Assembly (NCBI RefSeq): GCF_028736115.1
Contig: NZ_CP117877.1
Span: 3,100,001 to 3,164,000, forward strand
DNA: 64,000 bases
Direction: 5' to 3'
From: Mucilaginibacter sp. KACC 22063
GTDB taxonomy: Bacteria > Bacteroidota > Bacteroidia > Sphingobacteriales > Sphingobacteriaceae
The first letter of the stretch is position 1; each line of letters opens with the position of its first letter. The notes under the pieces were generated by a model. That model was not told where the DNA came from. It saw only the letters and a list, made by a program, of their open reading frames with translations, and ran no database searches. The translations under genes were made by a program, and so were the position numbers. This document shows, piece after piece, positions 37,986 through 46,794 of this stretch.

Positions 37986-38822
37986 ATGATTTCTTTGGCA
38001 TACATAGTTTGGAATCCCAATCCAAATGTTTTTGATCTGGGCTTCTTTGCGTTAAAATGGTACTCGCTTTTCTTTGCACTTGCTTTTGTTACCAGCTATG
38101 TGATCTTGAAAAAGCGTTTTGCCAAGTTAGGCAAACCTGTAGAGCTGTTAGATAAGCTGACCATCTACATTGCGGTTGGCACACTGGCAGGTGCACGTTT
38201 AGGGCATTGCCTCTTTTACGACTTTGATTATTACCGCCACCATCTGCTGGAAATTATACTACCTGTACAATTTAAACCATCCTTCAAAATAATCGGGTTT
38301 CAGGGCTTGGCCAGCCACGGCGGGGCAATCGGCATATTTGCTGCAATCTATTTTTTCCATAAGAAATACAATGTATCTTATTTGTGGACTGCTGACCAGT
38401 TAGCCTTAGTGGTTCCGCTTGGCGGATTTTTCATTCGCATGGGCAACCTGATGAATTCGGAAATTATAGGCAAGCCTACCGATGCTCCATGGGCCTTCGT
38501 TTTTATAAAAGACGACATGTTGCCAAGGCATCCTTCACAGCTGTATGAAGCGTTAGCTTATCTGATCATATTTTTAATAATCAACAATCTAAAACCAAAG
38601 AATGTATACAAGCAGGGCTTTACCTTTGGATGGATGCTTTATCTTATTTTTTCGGTAAGGCTCATCATTGAGTTTTTTAAAGAAGACCAATCGGCTTTTG
38701 AATACGGGTGGGTTTTAAATATGGGGCAAATATTAAGTATCCCTTTAATAATAGCTGGCTTTACACTGATTATAATCTCAATAAAAAAAAAGCCTGAAAG
38801 GTTAAGCAAATATTTTGCTTAA
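37986..38822 (+). CDS. lgt: Prolipoprotein diacylglyceryl transferase
   Basis: A 278-residue inner-membrane enzyme with about seven helices, starting at MISLAYIVWNPNPN. It attaches diacylglycerol to the lipobox Cys of prolipoproteins. The signature GNLMNSEIIGKPTDAPW is intact, as are GLASHGGAIG and RHPSQLYEA. It begins one base after the GTPase stop, so it belongs to the zinc operon. Essential lgt is usually elsewhere in the genome, so this could be a second copy used under zinc limitation; that cannot be tested here. Confidence 0.93.
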   Translation: MISLAYIVWNPNPNVFDLGFFALKWYSLFFALAFVTSYVILKKRFAKLGKPVELLDKLTIYIAVGTLAGARLGHCLFYDFDYYRHHLLEIILPVQFKPSFKIIGFQGLASHGGAIGIFAAIYFFHKKYNVSYLWTADQLALVVPLGGFFIRMGNLMNSEIIGKPTDAPWAFVFIKDDMLPRHPSQLYEALAYLIIFLIINNLKPKNVYKQGFTFGWMLYLIFSVRLIIEFFKEDQSAFEYGWVLNMGQILSIPLIIAGFTLIIISIKKKPERLSKYFA

Positions 38823-38844
38823 ATATCCTAAATCAATCAAATTC

Positions 38845-38867
38845 TATATGCAATTATATTGCATATA
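38845..38867. promoter_or_regulatory. Zur-type dyad between convergent genes
   Basis: TATATGCAA (38845-38853), TTATA, TTGCATATA (38859-38867) shares the TGCAA-N5-TTGCA core with the other three sites but lies between the 3' ends of lgt and zur, where no promoter is expected. It may double as a terminator stem or mark an antisense promoter. Confidence 0.5.
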
Positions 38868-38894
38868 AATAAAAAGCCTAAGTGTTAGTATTAG

Positions 38895-39341
38895 TTATTT
38901 AGCGGCAGACCGCTTGCTGCATTTAGGGCAAAGGCCGGTAGCATATACAGTTACTCCTTCCGTTTTAAAACCTTCGGGAACAGTTATAGCAGGCAGGTGC
39001 AATTCTTCAAGGCAATAAACATTTTTACAATTGGTACAACTGAAATGCAGGTGCTCGTCATGATGATGGCCCTCATTACAATCTGCCGTACACATGGCAT
39101 AATTTGCGGTACCATTCAGGTCGAAAACCTTATGTATAATGCCCTTTTCTTCAAATGCAGCCAATATTCGGTATAGCGTTACACGATCTATATCGCTCAT
39201 TGCGGCTTCAAGATCCGGTTGAGAGGTTGCCGAAGACCTGGACGACATCATAGAAAGTACCCTCAACCTTGGATTAGTCCTTTTAAGCTGATGGCTCTGC
39301 AATAGCTGTTCAAAATCGATCTTGTTTTTATGCTGTCCCAT
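38895..39341 (-). CDS. zur: Fur-family regulator, probable Zur
   Basis: A 148-residue Fur-family repressor: winged helix with DRVTLYRILAAFEEKGIIHKV, then the metal-sensing domain with HHHDEHLHFSCTNCKNVYC and a C-terminal CPKC pair for structural zinc. The neighbours are zinc-type genes (two COG0523 GTPases, a TonB receptor) with shared dyads, which points to Zur rather than Fur. It is divergent from the TonB receptor, and operator 3 lies in the gap, so it probably controls both. Confidence 0.85.
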   Translation of the reverse strand: MGQHKNKIDFEQLLQSHQLKRTNPRLRVLSMMSSRSSATSQPDLEAAMSDIDRVTLYRILAAFEEKGIIHKVFDLNGTANYAMCTADCNEGHHHDEHLHFSCTNCKNVYCLEELHLPAITVPEGFKTEGVTVYATGLCPKCSKRSAAK

Positions 39342-39446
39342 TAGGCAATCACTTATCTGTTATCAAAAATAACAAGAAATTATCAATTCTATCCTTCACC
39401 ATCATAAAATGAAGATATGATGAAATCAAAATAAATTTATTACCAC

Positions 39447-39467
39447 AATTGCAATTTAGTTGCATTT
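39447..39467. promoter_or_regulatory. Zur-type operator 3, zur/TonB-receptor divergent region
   Basis: TGCAA (39450-39454), TTTAG, TTGCA (39460-39464) has the same core as the other sites, with A/T flanks AA and TTT but one broken pair next to the core. It lies 35 bases upstream of the TonB receptor start and 106 bases from the zur start. Confidence 0.6.
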
Positions 39468-39501
39468 TTAATGCATCTTTGCTGCATTAACTTTAAATTT
39501 A

Positions 39502-41817
39502 ATGCGCAGGCTTCTACTTTTATTTTTTATACTGTTCGGAAAATATTGCTTTTCACAAACGTCACCTGCACAATATTTAATTTCCGGGCGGGTAAGGGAT
39601 AAGAAAAGCCAGTCTCCCTTATCTGCTGCAAGTGTTACAATTCCGGGTACTACCACAGGTATCTTTACCTCAAATAAAGGAAACTACCAACTCAAGGCTC
39701 CCCAAGGCATTGTTCACCTGCACTGCGAGTATGTTGGTTATATTACTGTAGATACTACATTCACTGTCAATCAAAATAAGGTCATCAACTTCGATCTAAT
39801 TCCAAGCGATAAAGAGCTTAACCAGGTTAACGTGAGGGCTACGGCAATTGCACACAAAGAGATTGCCACACAAAACATGACTGTTATACAGGGAAGCGAC
39901 CTGGACAGAACCCGGGGGTTAAGCTTAGGAGATGCATTGAAATCTGTAACAGGCGTAACCACTTTTCAAACAGGTCCATCTATCTCTAAACCTGTCATTC
40001 ATGGCCTTACAGGCTCAAGGGTGCTTATCCTCAACAATGGTGTAGGCTTACAAGCGCAGCAATGGGGACAAGAGCATGCCCCTGAAATAGACCCTTTTAT
40101 TGCCAATCAGATAGAAGTGATTAAAGGAGCCGCAGGTATACGTTATGGGGCCGATGCACTATCGGGTGTCGTATCTGTAAACCCTAAACCACTGCCTGTA
40201 GATACCGGAAGTATGAACGGCGAAGTAAATGCTGTTGGAATGACTAATAGCCGCTTAGGAGCTTTTTCAGCCATGCTTGAAGGTGCAATGGGACCCAAGC
40301 TTGCCGGTTTAAGTTACCGACTGCAGGGCACAGTTAAAAGAGCCGGCAATACCAGCACGCCTGATTATATACTGGGCAACACAGGATTAGCCGAAAATGA
40401 TTTTTCAGCAGCGTTGCAATACCATCATAAAAACTACTGTATAGAGGGATACTATAGCTATTTCGATACAAAACTGGGCATCCAATATGATACAGAAGTT
40501 GGATCAATAGATGATTTGCAACGCAAAATAGCGATCGGCCATCCGGTAACAAACTATGATTTTACTTACCATATCGACCGGCCATACCAAACCGTCAGTC
40601 ACGAAACGGCAAAGGCCAAAGGATTTATCAATATATCTGACAGTAGTAAAATAAGCCTTCAATACGCTTACCAGGTTAATACACGGCGTGAGTTTGAGCC
40701 ACTTTCGCTTTCATCAAGCCTGGCACCTTCCATCTACCTGCAAATACATACCTCTACCATTGAGGCTAATTACGACCATAAAGACGGAGCTGGCTTTTCA
40801 GGCACTGTAGGCTTAAGCGGTATGAACCAGGGAAATGTGCGTATGTATGGTTACCTGATACCCAATTTTGTTGATTATGATGGTGGTGCCTATGCTATTG
40901 AAAGGTACAGCCGGGGCAAGTGGTTGCTTGAGGCAGGTGGTCGTTACGATTACCGTTGGTTAAGGGCTTATGTGTTTGATGATAACGTAGATAAAATTAA
41001 TACCACCACTACTACTTACTCTGGTATTAGTGCAACGGGCGGTGCTACATACCACATCACCAACGATTTTAAGCTTACCGGAAATTACAGTGCAGCTTTC
41101 CGACCACCTTCCATCAATGAACTATACATTGATGGTGTTCATCAGTCAATAGGTGAATTTGAAATTGGTGATATCAATCTTAAAACCGAAAGGGCAAACA
41201 ATTTTAGTCTTAATCTTAACTACTCAAACCATTGGCTGGCTGCTGAACTTGAAGGTTATTACAATAAAATAAACGACTTTATTTTTGAGGAACCGACCGG
41301 CAGTTATTACAGGGCACGCAGTGGTGCTTTATTAAAATTCCAGTATACACAAGCCAATGTTTACTTCCGGGGTGCAGATCTGAACCTGACCATCAGGCCA
41401 ACTGACTCTTTAGAGATCAGCTCAAAAACCTCATTGATTTACGCCTGGAACGAAACCATACACGATTACTTAATTTATACGCCTCCGGCACGTTTTCAAA
41501 ACGGCATCACTTATCATTTCGGCAATGTTGGCATATTTAAAAACGTTGCCCTCGGAGCAGAAAACATTTATGTAGCAAGGCAAACCCATGCACCAACTGG
41601 TTATGATTTTGCCCCGCCGCCGGGCGCTTACAGCCTGTACAATGCACACGTAGATTTCAGGCTGTTGCTAAACCATACTTACCTTGATTTTGATATAGCA
41701 GCAGTGAACTTAACTAACGTGAGTTACAAAGACTACCTCGACAGGTTCAGGTATTTCGCAAATGAGCCTGGCCGCAATATCATCTTCAGGTTAAGGGTAC
41801 CATTTAAAATCAAATAA
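39502..41817 (+). CDS. TonB-dependent outer-membrane receptor, probable zinc uptake
   Basis: A 771-residue receptor with a signal peptide, a carboxypeptidase-regulatory-like (CarboxypepD_reg) beta domain (about 25-105: ISGRVRDKKSQSPL), a plug domain (IHGLTGSRVLILNNGV; IEVIKGAAGIRYGADALSG) and a beta-barrel ending LRVPFKIK. It transports a substrate across the outer membrane with TonB energy. The Zur-type operator and divergent zur gene point to zinc, as for ZnuD. It is co-directional with two further envelope genes. Substrate identity is inference. Confidence 0.85.
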   Translation: MRRLLLLFFILFGKYCFSQTSPAQYLISGRVRDKKSQSPLSAASVTIPGTTTGIFTSNKGNYQLKAPQGIVHLHCEYVGYITVDTTFTVNQNKVINFDLIPSDKELNQVNVRATAIAHKEIATQNMTVIQGSDLDRTRGLSLGDALKSVTGVTTFQTGPSISKPVIHGLTGSRVLILNNGVGLQAQQWGQEHAPEIDPFIANQIEVIKGAAGIRYGADALSGVVSVNPKPLPVDTGSMNGEVNAVGMTNSRLGAFSAMLEGAMGPKLAGLSYRLQGTVKRAGNTSTPDYILGNTGLAENDFSAALQYHHKNYCIEGYYSYFDTKLGIQYDTEVGSIDDLQRKIAIGHPVTNYDFTYHIDRPYQTVSHETAKAKGFINISDSSKISLQYAYQVNTRREFEPLSLSSSLAPSIYLQIHTSTIEANYDHKDGAGFSGTVGLSGMNQGNVRMYGYLIPNFVDYDGGAYAIERYSRGKWLLEAGGRYDYRWLRAYVFDDNVDKINTTTTTYSGISATGGATYHITNDFKLTGNYSAAFRPPSINELYIDGVHQSIGEFEIGDINLKTERANNFSLNLNYSNHWLAAELEGYYNKINDFIFEEPTGSYYRARSGALLKFQYTQANVYFRGADLNLTIRPTDSLEISSKTSLIYAWNETIHDYLIYTPPARFQNGITYHFGNVGIFKNVALGAENIYVARQTHAPTGYDFAPPPGAYSLYNAHVDFRLLLNHTYLDFDIAAVNLTNVSYKDYLDRFRYFANEPGRNIIFRLRVPFKIK

Positions 41818-41828
41818 TCACAAGTAAA

Positions 41829-42500
41829 ATGAAGTACAACTATAAAAAAAGAACCCCTATGTTCAAATTGAAACACTCTATCTATGCGCTGTTGGGAACA
41901 GCGCTATTTTACGCCAGCTGTAGCAATAAAGCAGAACAAGCTGTTGCCCCTACTATTGCAAACGAGCAATTAACTTCGGCAGGATTAAAATTAACTAACC
42001 AGGCCGACCCATCAGACGCGCCATCATGCCTGTACCGCTTTCACCTTGACAATAAAGGCAACGTAACCTCTACAGACTCAACCAGCCTTAATCTTAAAGC
42101 AAACGCAAAATACAATGTACAGGTGGTAATGCTGGATACCACGCAGACACCAACATTTGACGTAGCTGCCGAGATTAAAGATCGTGCTAATTATCACCTT
42201 TTGTTTTTTCAGCCAACTCCGGTTGCGCAACAAAGCCTGGTATTTGGTAACACCAGCCCTTACATACCAGGTACAGCACCCAGCGCAACAGGCCCTTACC
42301 TCAACTTATCAGTTGCCAGAACAGACCAGGACACCAACAATCCGCCGTTGCAGGTTGGTTTAGCTGATGTATTTACTACAGGTGCAGCAAGCACTGGCAA
42401 ATTAAGAGTAGTGCTTCGCCACCAGCCAAATGCTAAAAACGGAACCTTTGATCCGGGTTCAAGCGACCTTGACGTAAACTTTATTGTAAATATTAAATAA
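41829..42500 (+). CDS. Unknown lipoprotein downstream of the zinc receptor
   Basis: A 223-residue protein with a lipoprotein signal (YALLGTALFYASC). The start may be ATG 41829 or the in-frame ATG 41859 (MFKLKHS). The mature part is beta-rich, with a conserved-looking ANYHLLFFQP block and an end SSDLDVNFIVNIK. I do not recognise the family. It lies 11 bases after the TonB receptor, so it may be a surface-exposed partner that captures metal or a metal carrier. Confidence 0.75.
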   Translation: MKYNYKKRTPMFKLKHSIYALLGTALFYASCSNKAEQAVAPTIANEQLTSAGLKLTNQADPSDAPSCLYRFHLDNKGNVTSTDSTSLNLKANAKYNVQVVMLDTTQTPTFDVAAEIKDRANYHLLFFQPTPVAQQSLVFGNTSPYIPGTAPSATGPYLNLSVARTDQDTNNPPLQVGLADVFTTGAASTGKLRVVLRHQPNAKNGTFDPGSSDLDVNFIVNIK

Positions 42501-42520
42501 TACCCCTCTATAAAATCACA

Positions 42521-43249
42521 ATGAAAAAAATCATAAAATTATTAGTCATCCTATTAATTACCAGCGCCGCAGCAAAAGCGCAAACCCAAAGCTATATCTC
42601 AGTATTCGGAGGTGCATCTGTTCCGGTTGGCCAGTTTGCAAAGCACGACTATGGTACCCTGCACAATGAAAACAATAAAGCAGGTTATGCCAAAACAGGC
42701 CCTGTATTTGGCTTAGACGGTGCATGGTATTTTCATAAAAACTGGGCTATCGGTGCAACTATCTCTTACCAGGATCAGGGCCAGTTAAATCAGAAAGACG
42801 TACAGAACCTTTCTGCCGGTTATACTGATGGATTTGCTGTGGACGAATCTACAGTAACTGCTACCAAGCGGTACCGAAACTTGAATGTACTTGCAGGCCC
42901 ACAATACACTTTTGTGTTCAACAAACTATCACTTGATCTGCGCGCTGAGGCTGGCCTGATTAAAAGCTTCTCAACACCAGAGTTAAAAATTGTATTGGAA
43001 GATCCAAGCGACCCTGCTCAAACTTTTTACCAGCGCAGTTCAACTGCCAGTGCATTTGCTTATGGCGGTAGTGCGGGTTTACGTTATAGCCTTACCAAAT
43101 GCCTGGGCTTAAATCTTAAAGGCGCTTACATTGGATCAGAAGGCTTCAAGATAGATAATGAAAACAGGCGTATTAATGCAGGCCGTTTAGTTACCAAACA
43201 ACCTGTATCTATTATACAAACCACACTGGGGCTAACCTTCCAGCTGTAA
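42521..43249 (+). CDS. Outer-membrane beta-barrel protein
   Basis: A 242-residue protein with a signal peptide (ends AKAQTQ) and alternating amphipathic strands typical of the 8- to 10-strand outer-membrane barrels of Bacteroidota. It closes with TLGLTFQL, a C-terminal aromatic/hydrophobic strand. It is the third gene of the zur-regulated operon with the TonB receptor and lipoprotein, 20 bases after the latter. Its function is unknown; export or adhesion roles are possible. Confidence 0.75.
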   Translation: MKKIIKLLVILLITSAAAKAQTQSYISVFGGASVPVGQFAKHDYGTLHNENNKAGYAKTGPVFGLDGAWYFHKNWAIGATISYQDQGQLNQKDVQNLSAGYTDGFAVDESTVTATKRYRNLNVLAGPQYTFVFNKLSLDLRAEAGLIKSFSTPELKIVLEDPSDPAQTFYQRSSTASAFAYGGSAGLRYSLTKCLGLNLKGAYIGSEGFKIDNENRRINAGRLVTKQPVSIIQTTLGLTFQL

Positions 43250-43283
43250 TGCTTCGTTCGTTTAGTTTGTTTAATTTTAGTTT

Positions 43284-43308
43284 CAAAAGCGGCTCATGGC
43301 CGCTTTTG
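43284..43308. terminator. Bidirectional terminator between barrel and MerC genes
   Basis: CAAAAGCGGC (43284-43293) and GCCGCTTTTG (43299-43308) form a perfect 10-bp stem, with T-rich tracts on both sides. Confidence 0.8.
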
Positions 43309-43312
43309 ATTT

Positions 43313-43690
43313 TTATGTTTCACAAATATGAAGGCAGCGTGAATTAAAAAAGTGAGCACATGTAATAGCCAAACCTCCGGCCGGTACCATTACTAACTCT
43401 AACCAGCCATGCATATATAACCTGCCTGCTACTACTACAGCTAATCCGGTTAAAAGCAACAATATAGGCAGCCACTGCCTATGGACAAAAAAGTATGATT
43501 TTACAATGGTAAAAACACCTACAAATAGTGCAATACCAATCATCCCCCACTCAAACCACGGATTAGCTAATACACTTAAGCCTAAAAGCGGTAACATGGT
43601 AATAGCAAAAGGCATTGCAGCGCAATGTATGGCACAGAGTGTAGAAGCAACCATGCCCAGGCTGTCCCATCTGGAATGTTTCATTTTCAT
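43313..43690 (-). CDS. MerC-like small membrane protein
   Basis: A 125-residue protein with four membrane helices, starting most likely at MKMKHSRWDSLGMVAS (ATG 43690); the longer frame to 43744 would begin inside the operator. The segment STLCAIHCAAMPFAIT holds the Cys and HC pair of MerC-type mercury/metal transporters. It shares the Zur-type operator 4 with the divergent COG0523 gene, so zinc-related transport is more likely than mercury resistance. There are no other mer genes. Confidence 0.8.
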   Translation of the reverse strand: MKMKHSRWDSLGMVASTLCAIHCAAMPFAITMLPLLGLSVLANPWFEWGMIGIALFVGVFTIVKSYFFVHRQWLPILLLLTGLAVVVAGRLYMHGWLELVMVPAGGLAITCAHFFNSRCLHICET

Positions 43691-43742
43691 TGATTTTACG
43701 AGCAGGAGAAGATTACATAATTGATATTCAGCGAAACTACAC

Positions 43743-43783
43743 ATAATCTTTTAAATGCAACATTATTGCATTTAAAAGATTAT
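43743..43783. promoter_or_regulatory. Zur-type operator 4 (18-bp arms)
   Basis: Perfect arms 43743-43760 and 43766-43783 around CATTA; core AAATGCAA-N5-TTGCATTT, identical to operator 1 in the core. It lies between the divergent MerC-like and COG0523 genes. Confidence 0.75.
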
Positions 43784-43786
43784 TAC

Positions 43787-43794
43787 TATGTTTG
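43787..43794 (+). promoter_or_regulatory. -7 box of the second COG0523 gene
   Basis: TATGTTTG fits TAnnTTTG exactly, 24 bases downstream of the operator centre, the same geometry as at operator 1. The start codon follows 19 bases later. Confidence 0.55.
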
Positions 43795-43812
43795 TGATAC
43801 TAATGATGTGAA

Positions 43813-45015
43813 ATGAAGAAACTACCTGTAACCGTTTTAAGTGGCTTTCTGGGAGCCGGAAAAACAACTTTGCTTAATCATATTTTGCATAACAAGTCTG
43901 ACATGCGCGTTGCCGTTATTGTTAATGACATGAGCGAGGTAAATATTGATGCCCAATTAGTTGCTAACGAGAAAACATTATCAAGGACTGAAGAAAAGCT
44001 TGTTGAAATGAGTAATGGCTGTATTTGCTGCACGCTTCGCGAAGACCTGATGTTAGAAGTTGAAAAATTGGCTAACGAAAACCGTTTTGATTACCTGTTG
44101 ATTGAAAGCACAGGCATATCTGAACCCATTCCGGTAGCCCAAACATTCACTTTTGTTGATGATAATGCAGGCATTGACCTTAGCCGCTTTTCGAAATTAG
44201 ATACAATGGTTACCGTAGTGGATTGCTATAACTTTTATAAAGACTTTGGCAGTGCAGAAAGGCTGTTAGACCGGGACCTGGTAGCTGATGCCGCTGACCA
44301 AAGAACCATTGTTAACCTGCTTACCGACCAGATAGAGTTTGCCAATGTGATCATTTTAAACAAAACCGATTTGATGAAAGATGGTGATGTGAGTTTACTG
44401 GAAGCACTGATAAAAAGACTAAACCCTGATGCCAGGATCATACGATCTGCTTTTGGACGTGTAGCACCTAATGAAATTTTAAACACCGGCCTTTTTGACT
44501 TTGATCAAGCATCTGCATCCGCAGGTTGGATTAAAGAACTTGAAAATGAGCATACACCGGAGACGGAGGAATATGGTATCAGTTCTGTAGTTTTCAGGGC
44601 GCGCAAGCCTTTTCACCCTATCCGTTTCTGGCACTGGTTAAAAGAGGAATTTCCTGAAAACGTTATCCGTTCAAAAGGGATGTTCTGGATTGCATCGCGG
44701 CCAGATGATGCCTTAAATTTTTCGCAAGCCGGCGGATCAAGCCGCCTGGAAAGAGCAGGCGTATGGTGGGTAAGCATGCCTTATCAGGAACGGATTCAAT
44801 GCTACGACTACATTGAAAATAAAGAATATATAGAAGGTAAATGGGTGAAGCATTGGGCCGACAGAATGACCGAAATGGTTTTTATTGGCCAGGATATGGA
44901 CAAGGTGCAATTACTGCAAGATCTTGAAGATTGCCTGCTTACAGAAGACGAAGCATGTGATTTCATAAACGGTAAAAAATTCGCTGATCCGTTTCAGACC
45001 CACATTTCGCTTTAA
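43813..45015 (+). CDS. COG0523 GTPase (CobW/ZNG family), copy 2
   Basis: A 400-residue P-loop GTPase, longer than copy 1. Walker A is [10 protein letters not shown], CxCC is in [11 protein letters not shown], guanine motif NKTD. The C-terminal part (about 255-370) is a CobW_C domain with conserved [12 protein letters not shown] and [11 protein letters not shown] segments, as in bacterial YjiA/ZigA-like chaperones. It has its own Zur-type operator and -7 box, so both COG0523 genes seem zinc-repressed. It ends before a bidirectional terminator and tRNA-Ser. Confidence 0.93.
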   Translation: MKKLPVTVLSGFLGAGKTTLLNHILHNKSDMRVAVIVNDMSEVNIDAQLVANEKTLSRTEEKLVEMSNGCICCTLREDLMLEVEKLANENRFDYLLIESTGISEPIPVAQTFTFVDDNAGIDLSRFSKLDTMVTVVDCYNFYKDFGSAERLLDRDLVADAADQRTIVNLLTDQIEFANVIILNKTDLMKDGDVSLLEALIKRLNPDARIIRSAFGRVAPNEILNTGLFDFDQASASAGWIKELENEHTPETEEYGISSVVFRARKPFHPIRFWHWLKEEFPENVIRSKGMFWIASRPDDALNFSQAGGSSRLERAGVWWVSMPYQERIQCYDYIENKEYIEGKWVKHWADRMTEMVFIGQDMDKVQLLQDLEDCLLTEDEACDFINGKKFADPFQTHISL

Positions 45016-45130
45016 TTTAAAACTCAGTTGAGGGCTCTCATATTCAATTTACGCAACCTCGATAGGTCTCGCAAGAACCCAATCAGCTTGAGTTATTATG
45101 CGTTATTTAAGTAGGTGGGGTGTATAAACA

Positions 45131-45162
45131 AAAGGGCTCAAATCATATAATTTGAGCCCTTT
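45131..45162. terminator. Bidirectional terminator next to tRNA-Ser
   Basis: Arms 45131-45143 and 45150-45162 are exact 13-bp inverted repeats (AAAGGGCTCAAAT and its complement), with T and A tracts at the two ends. Confidence 0.8.
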
Positions 45163-45180
45163 GCTATTTCCTAATTCTTT

Positions 45181-45268
<88 letters not shown>

Positions 45269-45363
45269 GGGGGCAAAAGTACAAAACCGGGACGAATTGC
45301 CAAATTTGATCTTAACTTTTTTTTAATATTTATTTAAGCTACTGAAAATCAATCTGAAAAAAT

Positions 45364-45390
45364 AATAGCGATCTTTTTAAGACCGCTATT
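45364..45390. terminator. Hairpin in the gap upstream of the MBL gene end
   Basis: AATAGCG (45364-45370) and CGCTATT (45384-45390) pair, with an inner TCTT/AAGA extension. It lies between tRNA-Ser and the MBL gene stop at 45497; it may end the MBL transcript, which runs on the minus strand. Confidence 0.4.
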
Positions 45391-45496
45391 AAACATGATT
45401 TTTATAGCAAATCTGGCATTAATCGTATTGATCGCTTGCCAGAAAACTGCTTAAATATCACTTTGACCTCAATTTTTCTATCTGAAGCCTAATGGA

Positions 45497-46444
45497 TTAA
45501 CCTCTGTATTTCAACACAGCTTTAGTAACTACAAGTCCTGCAAATAAACCTAATGCAATTGTCGTAGCTAAAAACTTACGGTTAGTTTTAAATGGCGGCA
45601 CATATACATACCCGTTTTCTGTACTGATTGCCGGAGTTTTTACATACCTGCCGCTTGATGGCATAGCCATCGCCTCAAAGTTTTCAGCTAAGTCGGTAAG
45701 TGCTAATTGCAGCTCTCTACCACGCATTACGGGGCCATGTCCTGCCGCTGCAATACGCGGATGCAGCTTAGCAAGCTTAACTACCGATTGTTTGGCATCC
45801 TGCCAGTCGGGTGTAAAGTACTTTGGCGGACCGGATATTTGCTTTATCCCACCCAATGCATAAATTGCCGACTCTGCCTTTGTGGTGGAGAATGCATCGC
45901 CTGCTATTAATGTCGTATTTAAAGGCATAAACAAAGCGACCTGTCCCGGCGAGTGGCCCGGAGTTTCAATTATGCGCCATTCGGGCAATTCGGGTATTCC
46001 TTTATTTACATCAATATCCTTAAGCCTTCTGCCTAAATTAATTGGCGAACGCCTGAAGGTTAATGAAAGAAAGCTCATCACTCCCCCACCCACTGTTGGA
46101 TCTGGTGGAGGATATGAGGCGCGCCCGCTTAAAAACGGGCGCTCGAGCGAGTGTGCATACACAGGTACATCCCAATGTTTCAACAAGGCTTCGAGCGAGC
46201 CTGTGTGATCAGAATGCCCATGTGTTAATATGATGGCCGACGGTTTAGTTCCGGCGCCAAAAAGCGCCTCGGCCATAGCAATAATCTTATTTGACTGCCC
46301 GCGTGGGCCGCTGTCAATCAAAACCCACCCCTTGGCAACTCCACGGCGGTTGGCAATCATATAAATGTTCACGAACATTAATTTCATGCCCCACACGCCC
46401 TGTGCTACCTGAAAATATTTAACGTTATTCTTCTTAATCATCAT
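45497..46444 (-). CDS. MBL-fold metallo-hydrolase
   Basis: A 315-residue protein with the metallo-beta-lactamase fold: HGHSDH motif in ILTHGHSDHTGS, a further His in ETPGHSPGQ, Asp in IAGDAFST, and a His in AAGHGPVM. The C-terminus has one membrane helix (ATTIALGLFAGLVVTKAVL), so it is probably membrane-anchored. The substrate is unknown; hydrolase of thioesters, lactones or phosphodiesters are all possible. It stands alone. Confidence 0.87.
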   Translation of the reverse strand: MMIKKNNVKYFQVAQGVWGMKLMFVNIYMIANRRGVAKGWVLIDSGPRGQSNKIIAMAEALFGAGTKPSAIILTHGHSDHTGSLEALLKHWDVPVYAHSLERPFLSGRASYPPPDPTVGGGVMSFLSLTFRRSPINLGRRLKDIDVNKGIPELPEWRIIETPGHSPGQVALFMPLNTTLIAGDAFSTTKAESAIYALGGIKQISGPPKYFTPDWQDAKQSVVKLAKLHPRIAAAGHGPVMRGRELQLALTDLAENFEAMAMPSSGRYVKTPAISTENGYVYVPPFKTNRKFLATTIALGLFAGLVVTKAVLKYRG

Positions 46445-46547
46445 TTTGGACTATACACTTTCAACAAATGTTAAAAGCTTATAGTTTTGATGATATAGAT
46501 ATAATCCAAACGCTAAACACAATAGTTTTATTTACTGTTATACCACT

Positions 46548-46790
46548 ATGAACGAACAAGCTTACGATGTGATATTAACCGGATCAGACGGACCGGTTGA
46601 AGGTATTGCCAGACCAATAGTAATTGATGGCTATACACAAGCATATGAATTTATCTCTGTTGATGAAACTATCACCCTTGTTGTAGCCCTTTCAAACGGG
46701 CAATGGGTACGTATTGCAGGCAGCGACCCATACTTTACAGGATGGGCAGATGAACTGGCCGAACAGATAACTAAACAAAATACACTCTGA
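46548..46790 (+). CDS. Small unknown protein before aldo/keto reductase
   Basis: An 80-residue acidic protein without signal peptide, with strands VILTGSDGP and ITLVVALSNGQWVRI. I recognise no family. It is 4 bases upstream of the aldo/keto reductase gene, so the two form an operon. Confidence 0.65.
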   Translation: MNEQAYDVILTGSDGPVEGIARPIVIDGYTQAYEFISVDETITLVVALSNGQWVRIAGSDPYFTGWADELAEQITKQNTL

Positions 46791-46794
46791 TACA

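Noticed and set aside
43313..43744. Longer MerC-like start at 43744
   Set aside because: The extra 18 residues would overlap the Zur-type operator and promoter; the ATG at 43690 gives the normal MerC length.
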